From NCBI RefSeq assembly GCF_963082655.1, contig NC_081552.1, forward strand, positions 181,954,571 through 182,018,570: 64,000 nucleotides of DNA, read 5' to 3'. A program made the position numbers and the translations under genes. The DNA comes from Stomoxys calcitrans (Eukaryota; Arthropoda; Insecta; Diptera; Muscidae). The stretch's first letter is position 1. The number at the start of each line of letters is the position of its first letter. This document shows positions 1 to 10,317 of the stretch, in pieces. The notes beneath the pieces are model-generated. The model had not been told where the DNA came from. It worked only from the letters and a program-made list of their open reading frames with translations, and searched no databases.

Positions 1-779
1 GGGCGACCACCCCAATCACCAAAACACCTTTAAATCGGCCATATTTACCGACCATGTCAATGTGGAGCTTATATTAAAGGTACTGGCGGGACCAATTTTC
101 TGGGGGTCAACCCCTTTCCCAAAATACCCCACAAACAGCATTTTTTAGTGACCATCGCAAAATGGGGCTCAAATAAAGGTATTTGGGAGTAGAATGCGAA
201 TTTGATATCCAAATTTAGGACCATGTATTTAGGGCGTCACCCCTTCCCCAAAAAAACACCCCGCAAAGGGTAAAAATTTTTCGACCAATGCCAATATGTG
301 GTATTTAAGATTAGAAAACGAATTCGATATCCTTTTTTTGGCCATGTGTTTGGGGGACGCCTCATCGTGTAAACTTCCCTAAACCAATGGCAATATGGGG
401 TTTAAATAAATGGTTTTTGAAAGAAGAGCACGATGCTGATATTTTTTCAGGGCCATGTGCCTGGGGGACCACCTCACCGCCGAACACACTCCTAAATCAG
501 ATATCATGAGAGTAGCGGCCTGAAATGAAGTATTTTAAGAATGGAGTACATCTTACATCCACACTTAAATTCGTAGACTAATAAAGATCATATGGGATAC
601 GGACAAAGGCACTTATATTGTTAAACAATTAGTCAAGCGATATACTACAATATTTTCGTAGGATGGTATTTCACTAAAAGCTCTTTAATTGTCGAAAATA
701 AATATTCCAAGGAAACTTTTGTTCCATATAAAGTAAAAGAAGGCGCAGCGGAGCGGGCCCGGGTCAGCTAGTTTTATAT
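1..779 (-). repeat. Family P tandem-repeat element, minus-strand copy
   Basis: This stretch repeats blocks that mention, in minus orientation, the recurrent phrases seen at 32.1-33.9 kb: a G-rich run, then an AAATACC-type run, then a CCCATATTG-type run. Its head lies at the right end (about 735-775), where a GC-rich motif, read on the minus strand, is CTAGCTGACCCGGGCCCGC followed by GCGCCTTCT. The same head begins the copies at 780, 32.1, 48.6 and 63.1 kb. It encodes nothing recognisable and runs off the left edge. The TE class is not settled; short flanking motifs resemble other insect non-autonomous elements. Confidence 0.6.
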
Positions 780-792
780 ATAAAACTAGCTG
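765..792. repeat. Perfect 28-bp palindrome at head-to-head junction of two family P copies
   Basis: Bases 765-792 form a perfect inverted repeat centred at 778/779 with core GTTTTATATATAAAAC. It sits exactly where the minus-strand family P copy on the left meets a plus-strand copy on the right. The homology continues imperfectly outward into both GC-rich heads. Confidence 0.85.
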
Positions 793-2461
793 GACAGGGC
801 CAGCTCCGATGCGCCTTCTATCACTCTCTTATTTTATCTGAGCCCTATACTGTCACGTCAGAAAAAAGACCTGTTTGGTGCCGCTGGTACGGCTTTTCAG
901 ATATTTCGCCCCAATGTGGATATCATGTTGGTGCTCTACTTCCATATACCTGGCATTTTAGCCATATACTGCTATGGTCGGTAAATATATCCGACATGGG
1001 GATATATATCAGATTCATGCTCTGGTCTCATTTGATTTAAGTCCCATATTGTAATTTTTGGTTTATATTTCATTTGGCTGGCTTTGAAGGCGAAGCGGCC
1101 CCCTGGATATCCCATCCTTAATAAGGATACCAAATTTCTGTTTTTGAGTTATTATAAACAAACTAAATTTCGCTTAAATCGTCCCATCCATCTCGGAGAT
1201 CTGGCGTTTTTGAAAATAAGTTCCTATTCTATCCTGATCGGCCTTCGTCTATTTTTATACCCATCCCCATAGGATGGAGGTATACTAATCTAGTCATTTC
1301 GTTTGTAACACTTCGAAATATTGATCTAGGACCCCATAAAGTATATATATTCTTGATCGTCTCGACATTCTGAATCTAGCCATGTCCGTCTGTCGAAATC
1401 ACTATAGCGGTCGAATGCGTAAAGCATGGGGGGGAAGGCGATTTAACTATAAAACGTCCTTAAATTTTAATATAATATATTCCCGGTCGTCCTATATAAA
1501 AGCTCAGTTTTGTTTTTATTGGGAGGAGAGGGTCGTTCTCCCCGACGCTATGATCCAAAAGACATGTTATTTGAGTCCTTTAATGTCGAGATCTACATGT
1601 CCGGCTGGACGGCAGGACGTGACCGAGGTACTTTGGTCCTTATATCAACATAAGATTCGAACTCTACTGTTATAAACCCATTCACTTAATTCCCATATTA
1701 TGCCTATCGAACTTCACGTCTTATTGAAGCGTATTAGGTGGCTGGGACAGCCCCAGACTCTGTCCCAAATGTGTACATCAGACTCGTAGTCAAGTCTCAA
1801 AGGCCTATCATTTTATAACCATTATGTAACGTTGGACATTCATGCCCGCTTTGGGAGTTTTTAGGGTTGGAGAGGCCCCGTAGACACCTTGAACCGAATC
1901 TTATCACATATGTGTTGTTTTTATGTCAGATTTGCACTCTACTTTTAAATACATTTCATTTCATACCCATATTGCCCAAAGCGGTAAGTGTTCCTGTTGG
2001 GTGGTGATTTTGGGGGTGGGGAACCCCCTGACACATAAGGTGTTTTATGCCAAGTATGTACTTTTCTCTTAAATACCTCTCATTTCATACCCATATTGCC
2101 CAAAGCGGTACAAGTGTCCTATTGGGTGGTGTCTTTGGGGCAGGGTACCCCCTGACTTTTAAGGTGCCATTTTTATGTCATGTTCGCACTCTACTCTTAA
2201 GTACTTTTCATTTGATACCCATATTGTCCCAATCGGTAAACACGTCCGCTGGGGTTGGTTTTTGGGATGGGGCGTCCCCCCAGGTTATTCGACCCTAAAG
2301 TTTTATACCAATTTCGTGTTTTTGGACCGCCGTTCGGAAAGATTTATACTCTTCGTCCAAAAACATTCCATTATTTCGTCCCGATTAGACTACATGTCGA
2401 TTAAGTGTGTTTTAGGGTATGACCGACACCTGGACACTTGTCCCATATTTGTATATGAGTA
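780..2461 (+). repeat. Family P tandem-repeat element, plus-strand copy
   Basis: It begins with the family P head (CTAGCTGGAC, then GCGCCTTCT at 811-820) and contains internal repeats. The phrase TCATACCC or TGATACCC recurs at 1961, 2085 and 2213, a period near 125 bp, each followed by a G-rich stretch. A 5' piece of a DINE-like element interrupts it at about 1250-1430. No coding capacity is recognisable. Confidence 0.55.
1250..1430 (+). mobile_element. DINE-like 5' terminal fragment
   Basis: It carries the family's 5' signature: TATACCC, then GGATGGAGGTATACTAAT, then a GTAACAC...GAAATATTGATCT stretch, then GTCCGTCTGTCGAAATCAC. Only the leading ~180 bp is present. It is embedded in family P sequence. 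Confidence 0.65.
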
Positions 2462-2469
2462 ACTAACTT

Positions 2470-3121
2470 CGAGTGAAGCGGACTTGTTTTCATTTCGTCC
2501 CTCGACGAAAAATACCCGTATCTCGGAATAGGTACCACCTATTACGTAAAATTTTAAAGCCTTTTTTAGAGTAGGCTCAAAATGGACTCCAAAGACCCAA
2601 CAGCTGCGGTGGCTGCGTCAGACCGTAGCATGTTGTCCTCCCCTCCTATAGGTGTGGGTGCATTGGCACCAGTATTCGAGAGTAATGCTTCAAGCGCACA
2701 ACCAGTCGTCAGACTAATTGATGAGGAAGCGACAGTTCGTACCCAGTTAACTAAAGGTGGTGTTTCCGACTCGGATTCAGAAAGCGACGGTGTCAATGAA
2801 ACAGTCATCGCCGTCAAATCGAGAGATGAGGGCATCGGGATGAAGGCAGAAGTGAGCGATGGCTTTGTTAAGCTCACAAGCAGACCGAGAAAGCGATCCG
2901 GGATACGAAGAAGGAGACGTAGGAGTATGTACCGGCAGCACAATCGGGCGAAAGTGCAGGGTGCTGAAAGGGATAGAACTGACATTCCAAGCACTTCTAC
3001 GAAAGCTGGAAAGAGAATCAGATCTCCCGAAGAGCATAACACTGCTAAAATGCTGAAAAAGGGAAAAAAGCTCCCCGCTTTCAAGTACTCTGAGAAAACC
3101 AAGCCAGCCCTCCCGCAATGA
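2470..3121 (+). mobile_element. LOA-type LINE, 5' UTR and start of ORF1
   Basis: The 5' UTR contains GTGAAGCGGAC at about 2473, shared in variant form with 5133-5150 and, inverted, with 31475-31540. This marks a common element 5' end. ORF1 starts at 2582. The element continues after 4064, so it is split by a younger LINE (3122-4064). Assignment to the LOA group (AP endonuclease, RT, RNase H) rests on the RNase H-bearing copies of what appears to be the same family at 36-39, 44.6 and 50.8 kb. Confidence 0.6.
2582..3121 (+). CDS. LINE ORF1 N-terminal fragment (179 aa)
   Basis: This open frame starts at ATG 2582 with MDSKDPTAAVAASDRS and has no internal stop for 179 codons. It is rich in Ser, Thr and Glu near the front. 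A very basic stretch (RKRSGIRRRRRRS, about residues 102-115) follows, then a KRIRSPEE nuclear-localisation-like run and a Lys-rich tail. Such low-complexity, basic N-termini are typical of LINE ORF1 nucleic-acid-binding proteins. A second, shorter copy starts at 5321 with MDPKVPTAAVMVSGRS, which supports the start. The frame ends at TGA 3119-3121, where the inserted CR1-like LINE begins, so the stop is probably supplied by that insertion. Long minus-strand frames over the same bases are antisense shadows. Confidence 0.6.
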   Translation: MDSKDPTAAVAASDRSMLSSPPIGVGALAPVFESNASSAQPVVRLIDEEATVRTQLTKGGVSDSDSESDGVNETVIAVKSRDEGIGMKAEVSDGFVKLTSRPRKRSGIRRRRRRSMYRQHNRAKVQGAERDRTDIPSTSTKAGKRIRSPEEHNTAKMLKKGKKLPAFKYSEKTKPALPQ

Positions 3122-4064
3122 AGACTCCATTGCGCCGCCCTCGTGTGCCTCTTATGGGTTTTGCCTCGAATCCGATCTACACGTTCGCGGATGACATCAA
3201 CTCTGTAATTCATTTGAATTCGACAAAAGGCCGAGTTTTCGAGAGATTGAAGATAGGAGGCGGATTATAGGTGTACCACTCTGCCAGGATTTGCTGGCCA
3301 TTTCCGAGTGATACAGTGCAGGGCAGTGCTGTTTGTTGTCCCACAAACGATTCACTGACACTTTACAATTGTCATTATCTATCACAGTCAGAGGCTCTTG
3401 ATGTTCTGGGCATGAAAATTTAATGTGATGTCCGTTGGTCAAAACATGTATTCGAAGTGTCGAAGGAAGCATTCAAGTGCTTGGGCTTTCGGCTTTCTCA
3501 AGCGGTGTAAGAAATATTTCACTCCCTCTGATCTTCTTAATATCTTCACTACGTACATCAGGCCGAAAATGGAATATAACTCCCATATATGGGCCGGAGC
3601 TCCAAAATCGGCCTTGGAACTGCTTGACCGTGTCCAGAGGCGGGCGTTGTTATTGATTCGAGATGGTAGGGTATCCAACTGTATTGTTTCTCTTCAACAT
3701 CGCCGAAATGTGGGTTGTGTGGCGCTGTTCTATCGATTCTTCCACGATGTGTGTTCTTAGGAAATCAGTCCTCTGATTCCTGACTTGAGGTTGTTTGTCG
3801 GAAATACAAGATTTTCTAGTAATCGATTGGCCAGCTGATCGGATCAAGCACAATCGACAGAATTCTTTTTTCGCCAGGACGGTTCGTATGTGGCATCGAC
3901 TTTCGGCGGATGTATTTCCCGCTACTTACGACATCCAGAAATTCAAAGCAAGTGTCAATAAACTCTACTTCCTCTTTCCCCCTTCTATCCTTAACTATCC
4001 TCTTCAAGGCAATGCACTGCATGTTCAATCAACCCCTGCGTGTTGGTTGATTGAAAAAAAAAAA
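3122..4064 (+). pseudogene. 5'-truncated CR1/jockey-type LINE: reverse transcriptase C-terminus and poly(A) tail
   Basis: The fragment opens just upstream of the RT catalytic motif, here FADD (3184-3195). It then follows, with frameshifts, the C-terminal RT/thumb region of CR1/jockey-like proteins. Key pieces are a GFLKRCKKYFTPSDLL stretch, then YIRPKMEYNSHIWAGAP and LLDRVQRRALLLI (3480-3660), then SLQHRRNVGCVALFYRFFH and FARTVRMWHRLSADVFP (3690-3925). A run of A at 4054-4064 closes it. A truncated 5' end with an intact 3' poly(A) is what target-primed reverse transcription leaves. In-frame stops (around 3268 and 3330) show it is dead. It lies inside the LOA ORF1. Confidence 0.75.
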
Positions 4065-5125
4065 CCTGGAGAGAAATATGGACATTCCCCCGCTTACAAA
4101 GGTAATGGTGTTCATCAAGGGATGGGGTAGTGAATTCGCTACGGAACGCATGTTGAGATACTTGGACAAGCAAAACCAAGATTTGGTCGCGGATCAATGA
4201 GAGGTCTTCCACAAGAAGGGGAAGGAGGAAGGAACTCTCCTTGTGGTAAACATTGATCAATTCCCGTGACAAGTTTGGTTAAGACTATAGGCTTGGCCCA
4301 CTACGGGACCAAGGCTGTTTTTTTCAAGACTAGGATAGACAAAGATCAACCTATTGAGACATCAGGCCGTGCAGTGGCAGGACACACAATACCGTCTAAC
4401 AAACAGTGGGCTGACGACGAGACCATCACCGACTGTCTTGATAATGGCAAGACTAGGATCAGTAAAGATCCTAATATTAAAATCAGGTTGTGCGGGGGTG
4501 AGGGATGCAACATAGCCTATCGAACAAAGACCAAACGATGGAACCATCACCAACTTCAAGCTTCGTAAGACTAGAATATGTATAGATCCTAATATTGAAA
4601 CATTAGGCAGCGCAACGAACGGAACCTCATTTCTTCCTAACGAAGGGAAGACTACAATGGAACCATCGCCTACACTCAAGAAGCCCATTTACTTGAGAAT
4701 TGGAAGACTAAGATAGACACATATCCTAATATTAAAACATCAGGCTGTGCAGGGGCGACTGACGCAACACAGCCTTACGAACAAGGACCCAACGATGGAA
4801 CCTTAACCGACTTTCTCAAGATTCGAAAGACCAGGATAGGCAAATATCCTAATATTTGAACATGAGGCAGCGCAGTGACAGGAAACTTAATGCAGCCTAA
4901 ATAACAGGCTGCGGACCATGATAATATAGCCTACTCTCTAGAAGCCCATTTACTAGAGGACCAATAATTGAGGTCATCCAAGGAGATGGAGGACCTCAAT
5001 TCTCTGCAGGAGAAAATCAGCAAGTGCAAGATTTATGTTGTCTTAATTCAGGACCAAGGTTTCTGGAATAAATCATATCAACTACCAATTATTCTATGCT
5101 AGCACTGGTACTCGAAGATTCTTGT
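4065..5125 (+). pseudogene. LOA-type LINE continued: ORF1 C-terminal part, 123-bp tandem repeats, start of endonuclease
   Basis: After the inserted LINE, ORF1-like sequence resumes. The broken frame reads roughly ERMLRYLDKQNQDLVADQ, then GTLLVVNIDQ. It is followed by the tandem array (4326-4950) and by a degenerate endonuclease start near 5030 (VLIQDQ, then VSGINHINYQ-like), matching the better copy at 36290-36370. Several stops and frame changes interrupt it. Confidence 0.55.
4326..4950 (+). repeat. ~123-bp (41-codon) tandem repeats in LINE ORF1 region
   Basis: Units start with AAGACTAGGAT or a close variant at 4326, 4449, 4567, 4704 and 4827 (spacings 123, 118, 137, 123). Where open, each unit encodes a KTRI-x-KDPNIET-like start and a later TMEPSPTF-like segment. 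Related units occur at about 35880-36290, again just before the endonuclease, so the array belongs to the LINE and not to the locus. Confidence 0.75.
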
Positions 5126-5132
5126 TTGAACT

Positions 5133-5850
5133 GTTGAGTGGAGCGGACCTTCTGTTATTTCGCTCAGCAAGAAAATTCTCAACCCGTAATAGGTAGTTAT
5201 TTTCGGGAACATTTTTAAGTCACTTAAGGAGGGTTACGATAGTTATCCATTAGGCGGTTGATGATCTGCATCTGTTTCCAGTGGAGTGGCAGATCTAGAG
5301 CCCGGGATTTGTCATAGAATGGACCCCAAAGTCCCAACAGCTGCGGTGATGGTATCAGGCCGTAGCTCGTTGTCTGCTACCGAGACCTCGACTAATGGAT
5401 GGATCTCTGGACCAACCAATACGCTCTTTAAGAGGTTGGAATAATAAGAAGCGCATCGTTCTCAGGTTTATTGATCCCAAAACTCTCACCGATAAGGGGA
5501 GAGGCTCCCTCAATTGGGCTCGGAGGTTTGCCGAACGGGTTACCCCACATCTAGATTCGGAAACAGGCATCCCATGCCCAAAATAACTGACGCGTACAAG
5601 ATTAATATGGGTACAAGGACCTTTGCTAATGTGGCTAAGGACAGCTTGATGATGGTAGTTGTCCACAAGGGAAAAGAATAGGGCTGCATACCTAAGAACT
5701 ATTGGAGTGGGATAGTCAATGGACTGTCATCTGAATACTCCGATGTCCTTGCGGGATCGCCTGGGCCCCTCCATGGGACGGTCTATGTCCGTAGTAGCAT
5801 ATCCGCACCATCTTTTTAATCCATTCTAATCTAACCTAGTGGTAGTCTGA
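5133..5850 (+). pseudogene. Second LOA-type LINE 5' end: 5' UTR and degenerate ORF1
   Basis: The 5' UTR (GTTGAGTGGAGCGGACC near 5134) resembles that at 2470. ORF1 begins at ATG 5321, but stops appear after about 40 codons. Downstream pieces in shifted frames include FANVAKDSLMMVVVHKG (about 5625-5675) and SPGPPWDG (about 5757-5782), which resemble the conserved middle of LOA/jockey ORF1 proteins. The copy ends without endonuclease. Confidence 0.5.
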
Positions 5851-5913
5851 ATTAAGGAAATCCAATTCGAAGAAAATTTGGCCTGTTTTTCTACCTTATG
5901 TTGAGGGGGTCAT

Positions 5914-6215
5914 GGAAGCGCAGAGGTTAGCATGTCCGTCTATGACGCCGAACGCAAGGGTTCAAACCCCGGCGTGAACAACAGAAATATTGTTAGCGGT
6001 GGTTATCGCCTTACTAATGCTGACTACATTTATGAGCTATCCTGTCATGTTAAAATTTCTCTACCAAGTGGTGTCGCTATACGGCATGCCGTTCGGCCTC
6101 GTCATAAAAAAGAAGGTCTATTAACATTGAGCTTAACATTTAATCGGACTGCACTCATTGATATGAGAAAAGTATCCCTCGTTCCTTAATGAAATGTTCA
6201 TGGGAAATTTAGTAA
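5914..6215 (+). mobile_element. tRNA-derived SINE, near full length
   Basis: The head reads GGTTAGCATGTCCG (A-box-like, 5926-5939), followed by a B box GGTTCAAACCC (5959-5969), the spacing and order of an internal Pol III promoter. The body contains a CACGCCGTTCGG-like segment, here CATGCCGTTCGG (about 6085), then GGACTGCACTCATTGATATG (about 6143). Related copies lie at 25915-26165 (minus), 50720-50770 (fragment) and 63226-63455 (plus). It encodes no protein. Confidence 0.75.
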
Positions 6216-6879
6216 TTTAGTCAGTTGAGGAACATTAAGGGTTGATAAATGTTCTATAAACATAAAATCCCTTTCTATTTTGGTTGCAAATAAAATTTTG
6301 CTTTAATTTTATTAATTGAAACTATATAAAAATTTTTAAAAAATAAAGCTTGATTAAATTTTTAAAATTTTTCTTTGTGAGGGTCTCTATTGGATGTTAT
6401 GTTTTTTTCTTCTTTAATATCTTACAAATTTATTTAGAAAGGAATGTTAAATCATCCATTTATTCGTTTTGCGATATTGTTTATCTTTGAAACTGTTTCA
6501 TCAGATATGCGGCAACTCAACACGATTCAAAGAGAAAAATAAACATGAAATCGGAAAACAAACTAGACTATCAGAAAAAAAACTGTTGCTGCTGATATAA
6601 AACAGAATAAGGAACAGGAATACAACGAATACGGTATGAGAGCATGCTGTGAGTATGTGTGTATGTGTGAACACAAACCCCAACAACGGCATATGCCGTA
6701 GCGCTAAAGGTGAGTGTGTGTGATGATAGGGTTCGTTATCAAACATTGGCATCCGGTTGAAGAGCTGGACGGCTCGTCAAACAGCATGTTGCATGCAACA
6801 TCCAACCTAAGGCTCTTGCCTTAGTGTCAGTGTTGCCGTTATGATTACCATGGTAGGGGGGGTTACACCTTTTTTTACC
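6216..6879. other. AT-rich non-coding stretch, nothing recognised
   Basis: Long A/T runs and a short TG-rich stretch near 6650-6730 were seen. No coding pattern, RNA gene or element terminus was recognised. Confidence 0.5.
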
Positions 6880-8645
6880 ATACACCATAGAATGGGGGTG
6901 TACTAATCTAGTCATTCTGTTTGTAATACCTTGAAATATTGATCTGCGCCCCATAAAGTATAAATATTCTTGATCGTCTCGACGACCTGAGTTGATCTAG
7001 CTATGTCCGTCTGTCGAAATCACGATAGTGATCGAAAGCGTAAAGCTAGCCTTATGAAATTCTGCACAGATACTTAATATTGATGTAGGTCGTTGGGGAT
7101 TGAAAATGGGCCATATCGGTTCAGATTTAGATATAGCTCCCATATAAACCGATCTCCTGATTTGACTACTTGAGACCTTGGAGGCAATTTTTGTCAGATT
7201 TGGTTGAAATTTTGCACGCGGTGTTCTGTTACGAATTTCAACACCTGTGCCAATCGATCTAAAAACTGATGTAGCTCCCATGTAAACCGATCTTCCGATT
7301 CTTCGACAATCTTTGTCCAATTTGGCTAAAACTTTGCACATAGTTTACTGTTAAGACTTTCAAAAACTGTGTCAAGTACGGTCCGAATCGGTTCATAACC
7401 TCATACAGCTCCCACATAAACTGATCTCCTGATTTGACTCCTTGAGCCCTTACAAGCCGCAATTTTTGTCCGTTTTGGCTGAAATTTGGCACGTAGTGTT
7501 CTCTTATGACTTCCAACAACTGTGCCTAGTACATTTCGAATCGGTCTATAACCTGATATAGCTCCCATACAAACCGATCTACCGATTTGACTTCTTGGGC
7601 TTATAAGCCGCAATTTTTGTCCAATTTTGCTAGAGTTTTGCATGCGTTGTTCTGTTACGACTTCCGACAACTGTGCCAAGCACGGTCCAAATCGATCTAC
7701 AACCTGGTATAGATCCCATATAAACCGACCTCCGGATTTGACTTCTTGAGCCCCTGGAAGCCTCAATTTTTGTCCGATTTAGCTGAAATTTGGCACACAG
7801 TGTTCTGTTATGACTTTCAACAACTTCCAAATCCGTCTATAACCTGATGTAGGTCCCACATAAACCGATCTCCTGATTTGACTTCTTGAATCCCTGGAAG
7901 TAACAATTGTTGATCGATTTAGTTAAAATTTTGCGCATTGTGTTCTGTTGTGAATTTTTCTAACTGTGCCAAGTACGGTTAAAATTGGACTTTAACCTGT
8001 AATAGCTCCCATATAAACCGATCTCCCGATTTGACTTCTTGAGTCCTTACAAACCGGAATTTTTGTCAGATAAGCTGCAATTTTGCACGCGGTTTTCTAT
8101 TACGACTTCCAACAACTGTGCAAAGTACGGTTTTAATAGGTCTGTACAATGATCTTATAAACCGATCTCCCGAATTGACTTTTTGTTCCCTTACAAGCCG
8201 CAATTTTTGTCCGATTTGGCTGGAATTTCGCATGCGGTGTTCTGTTATGACTTTCGGTCTAGATCGGTCTATAATCTGATATAGCCCCCATAAATAACGA
8301 TCTCCCGATTTGACGTCTTGGGCCTTTTTAAGCCGCAATTTTTGTCCGATTTAGCTGAACTTTTGCATGCGGTGTTCGTTTGTCAAAAGCAAGATAGTAT
8401 TCGAGTGAAAGTGAAAAGTTATCCACTTGATTTTTTCACATATGTATACTTTTTAACGATGAAAGTCGTTAGAGATTATAAATGGACAATGTCGGTTCAT
8501 ATTTAGATATGGCTCCCATATAAACCGATCCTCAGATTTGAATTCTTGGGCCTCGATTTGGGTAAAATTTTGTAGGACTATAATTTATGTATGTACACAG
8601 CCCCGATATTTACAAAACACACGATTTGATTTCTTGAGTCATTGT
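6880..8645 (+). mobile_element. DINE-like element with ~10 internal tandem units
   Basis: The 5' signature is at 6880-7020 (ACCATAGAATGGGGGTGTACT, then GTCATTCTGTTTGTAAT, then GTCCGTCTGTCGAAATCAC). Internal units contain CCCATATAAACCGATCTCC-like sequence at about 7140, 7277, 7411, 7564, 7713, 7854, 8009, 8151, 8286 and 8513, a period of 134-155 bp. No 3' terminal hairpin was found, so the 3' end is missing. Confidence 0.7.
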
Positions 8646-9885
8646 ACTCTTTAATTTATAATATTTTTCTATTGGCAACACTCTTGAAAGAATTCACCGC
8701 ACTCACCATACAAACGAACATCGTTGAACCTCATTATCATGTATGACACTGGTCATTGTTTGTTGTGTGCGTATGTATGTTTTTCTGTTAGTCAGTGATT
8801 ATGATAACGAAATTCGTATGAAGATGCCTATGATACGACTGCAATGAAGAGACGAATGCCGTCGCCAAGAACTAAAACAACAACAAAGGCAAGATGAAGA
8901 CTAGGCCCCATATGAGGTTGCGTTGCATGCAATTAGAATGTTTTTCTTATAAATATTCTCTCCATGTCGCTACGCCCCAAGGCCTCCCTACCATTACAGT
9001 CATACTCCCAACCACCCCCACATTGTCGTGAGAGTATAACGAGGATGAAAATGTTCATATCGGGCTCGTTGTATGGACTTTTCGGATGCATGCATCCATC
9101 CATCCATCCATTCATTGATTCGAACAACTTGCCGTTAGAATCTCAGATGTGCACTGATGGTCGTTGTGAACGGTTGTTGTTGTGCCGCTTGCGTTTAATC
9201 AGCCTTGTCGAAATCGTTAACCGGATGCCAACCAAACTAAAATCAGAGAGCAAATCACAGTTTGCTGGTGTCAAGTGGAACATTTAAAATTCTCGAATAG
9301 CAAAACATAAAAAGGAAAAAAAATCTCATCACTGAGCCATGCTTAAATGAAGTGAAGCAAAAAAAAAAAAAACAGAAAAATATCATTAATATCATTGTTG
9401 TTGCCGGCCTGAGAGTAGAAGTAGTAGAAGAGGCAGAAGAAGTAAAGCAAAACACATAACGGCAAAACGGAAACCGATTTGAAATTGTGCGCGTTGCGAT
9501 AAAAAAAAGGAAATCAACAGCCTCAAAACCAGCCATAGGCAATGAAGAGTGAGCAACAAGAAAAAAGTGTGAAATTAGAGTAAATATCAAATCAGTTGAA
9601 GTGAAAGTCTTAGAGTTCCTGTGTATTTGTTTGTTTTTTATATTTTTAAATTCGGTCTCCAGCCCTCATATCACTTCATATATCCTCCATTGCAAGTTCT
9701 TGCGGATTTAAACGACAATGAGTGGAAAAAAATGTGATATTAATTTAAGATAAGTTTTGAATTTTTAAATGAAAGAAAAATTTTTTTTTTATATGTTTAG
9801 CTTGTAGGTTCATAATGCGTGTTGGGTAAAATTTTGTCTTTTAGCATGTTGCGAACTTACAATTGTGTTTTATCTTCTTGCTATG
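8646..9885. other. Repeat-poor non-coding island
   Basis: No family seen elsewhere in the window was found here. There are homopolymer A runs, an (ATCC)n microsatellite at about 9091-9111 and a GAAGTAGTAGAAGAGG-type purine stretch near 9418. No convincing coding frame is present. It lies upstream of the peroxidasin-like gene and could hold regulatory DNA or a non-coding exon, but nothing shows this directly. Confidence 0.45.
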
Positions 9886-9887
9886 GT

Positions 9888-9952
9888 ATTATAATGGACG
9901 AAAACGTCTAAGTAAGTCTAATAGAAAACTGCCACTTAAACCTAACCTAACA
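9888..9952 (+). mobile_element. LINE-C 3' end fragment
   Basis: Sequence running GTCTAAGTAAGTCTAATAG, then CTGCCACTTAAACCTAACC, matches the inverted block at 29690-29740, which ends the LINE-C copy there. The CCTAACCTAAC tail is a LINE 3' end here, not a telomere repeat. Confidence 0.5.
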
Positions 9953-9984
9953 TAATATAGAGCTAAAAATTTCATTACGAGACC

Positions 9985-10310
9985 GTTTTTATACCCTCCA
10001 TCATAGGATGGGGCTATACTAAATTCGTCATTCCGTTTGTAAACACAACGAAATATTGATTTGATACAGAACAAAGTACATATATTTTTGATCATATTGT
10101 CATTCTTAGTCGTTTTAGCCATATTCATCCGTCGAAAGCACGCTAACGGATCTTGAATTCTTAGGCCTCTAGAAGTCGTACTTATAACCCGATTTAGCTT
10201 ATATGTTGCACAAAGAGTTTTGCTATGACCTTCAACAGACGTGACTGGTATGATCCAAATCGATCTACATCTAACCCTATAGAGCGCAATTCTTATGCAA
10301 ATAAAAAAAA
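9985..10310 (+). mobile_element. DINE-like 5' fragment
   Basis: It starts with TATACCCTCCATCATAGG and carries GTCATTCCGTTTGTAA and the GTCGAAAGCACGCTAAC block. It is cut after ~320 bp, where a minus-strand DINE-like element begins. Confidence 0.65.
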
Positions 10311-10317
10311 TCAATAA

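Noticed and set aside
2566..3213. 215-codon minus-strand open frame over LINE ORF1
   Set aside because: It is antisense to the better supported ORF1 frame and has no recognised domain.
5914..6000. A tRNA gene
   Set aside because: A and B boxes are present but no cloverleaf closes, and the sequence continues into a repeated SINE body.
9930..9952. CCTAACCTAAC resembling a telomere repeat (also 39010-39030 and 45170-45185)
   Set aside because: It is the 3' end of LINE copies, short and always next to LINE sequence; insect telomere repeats differ and form long arrays.
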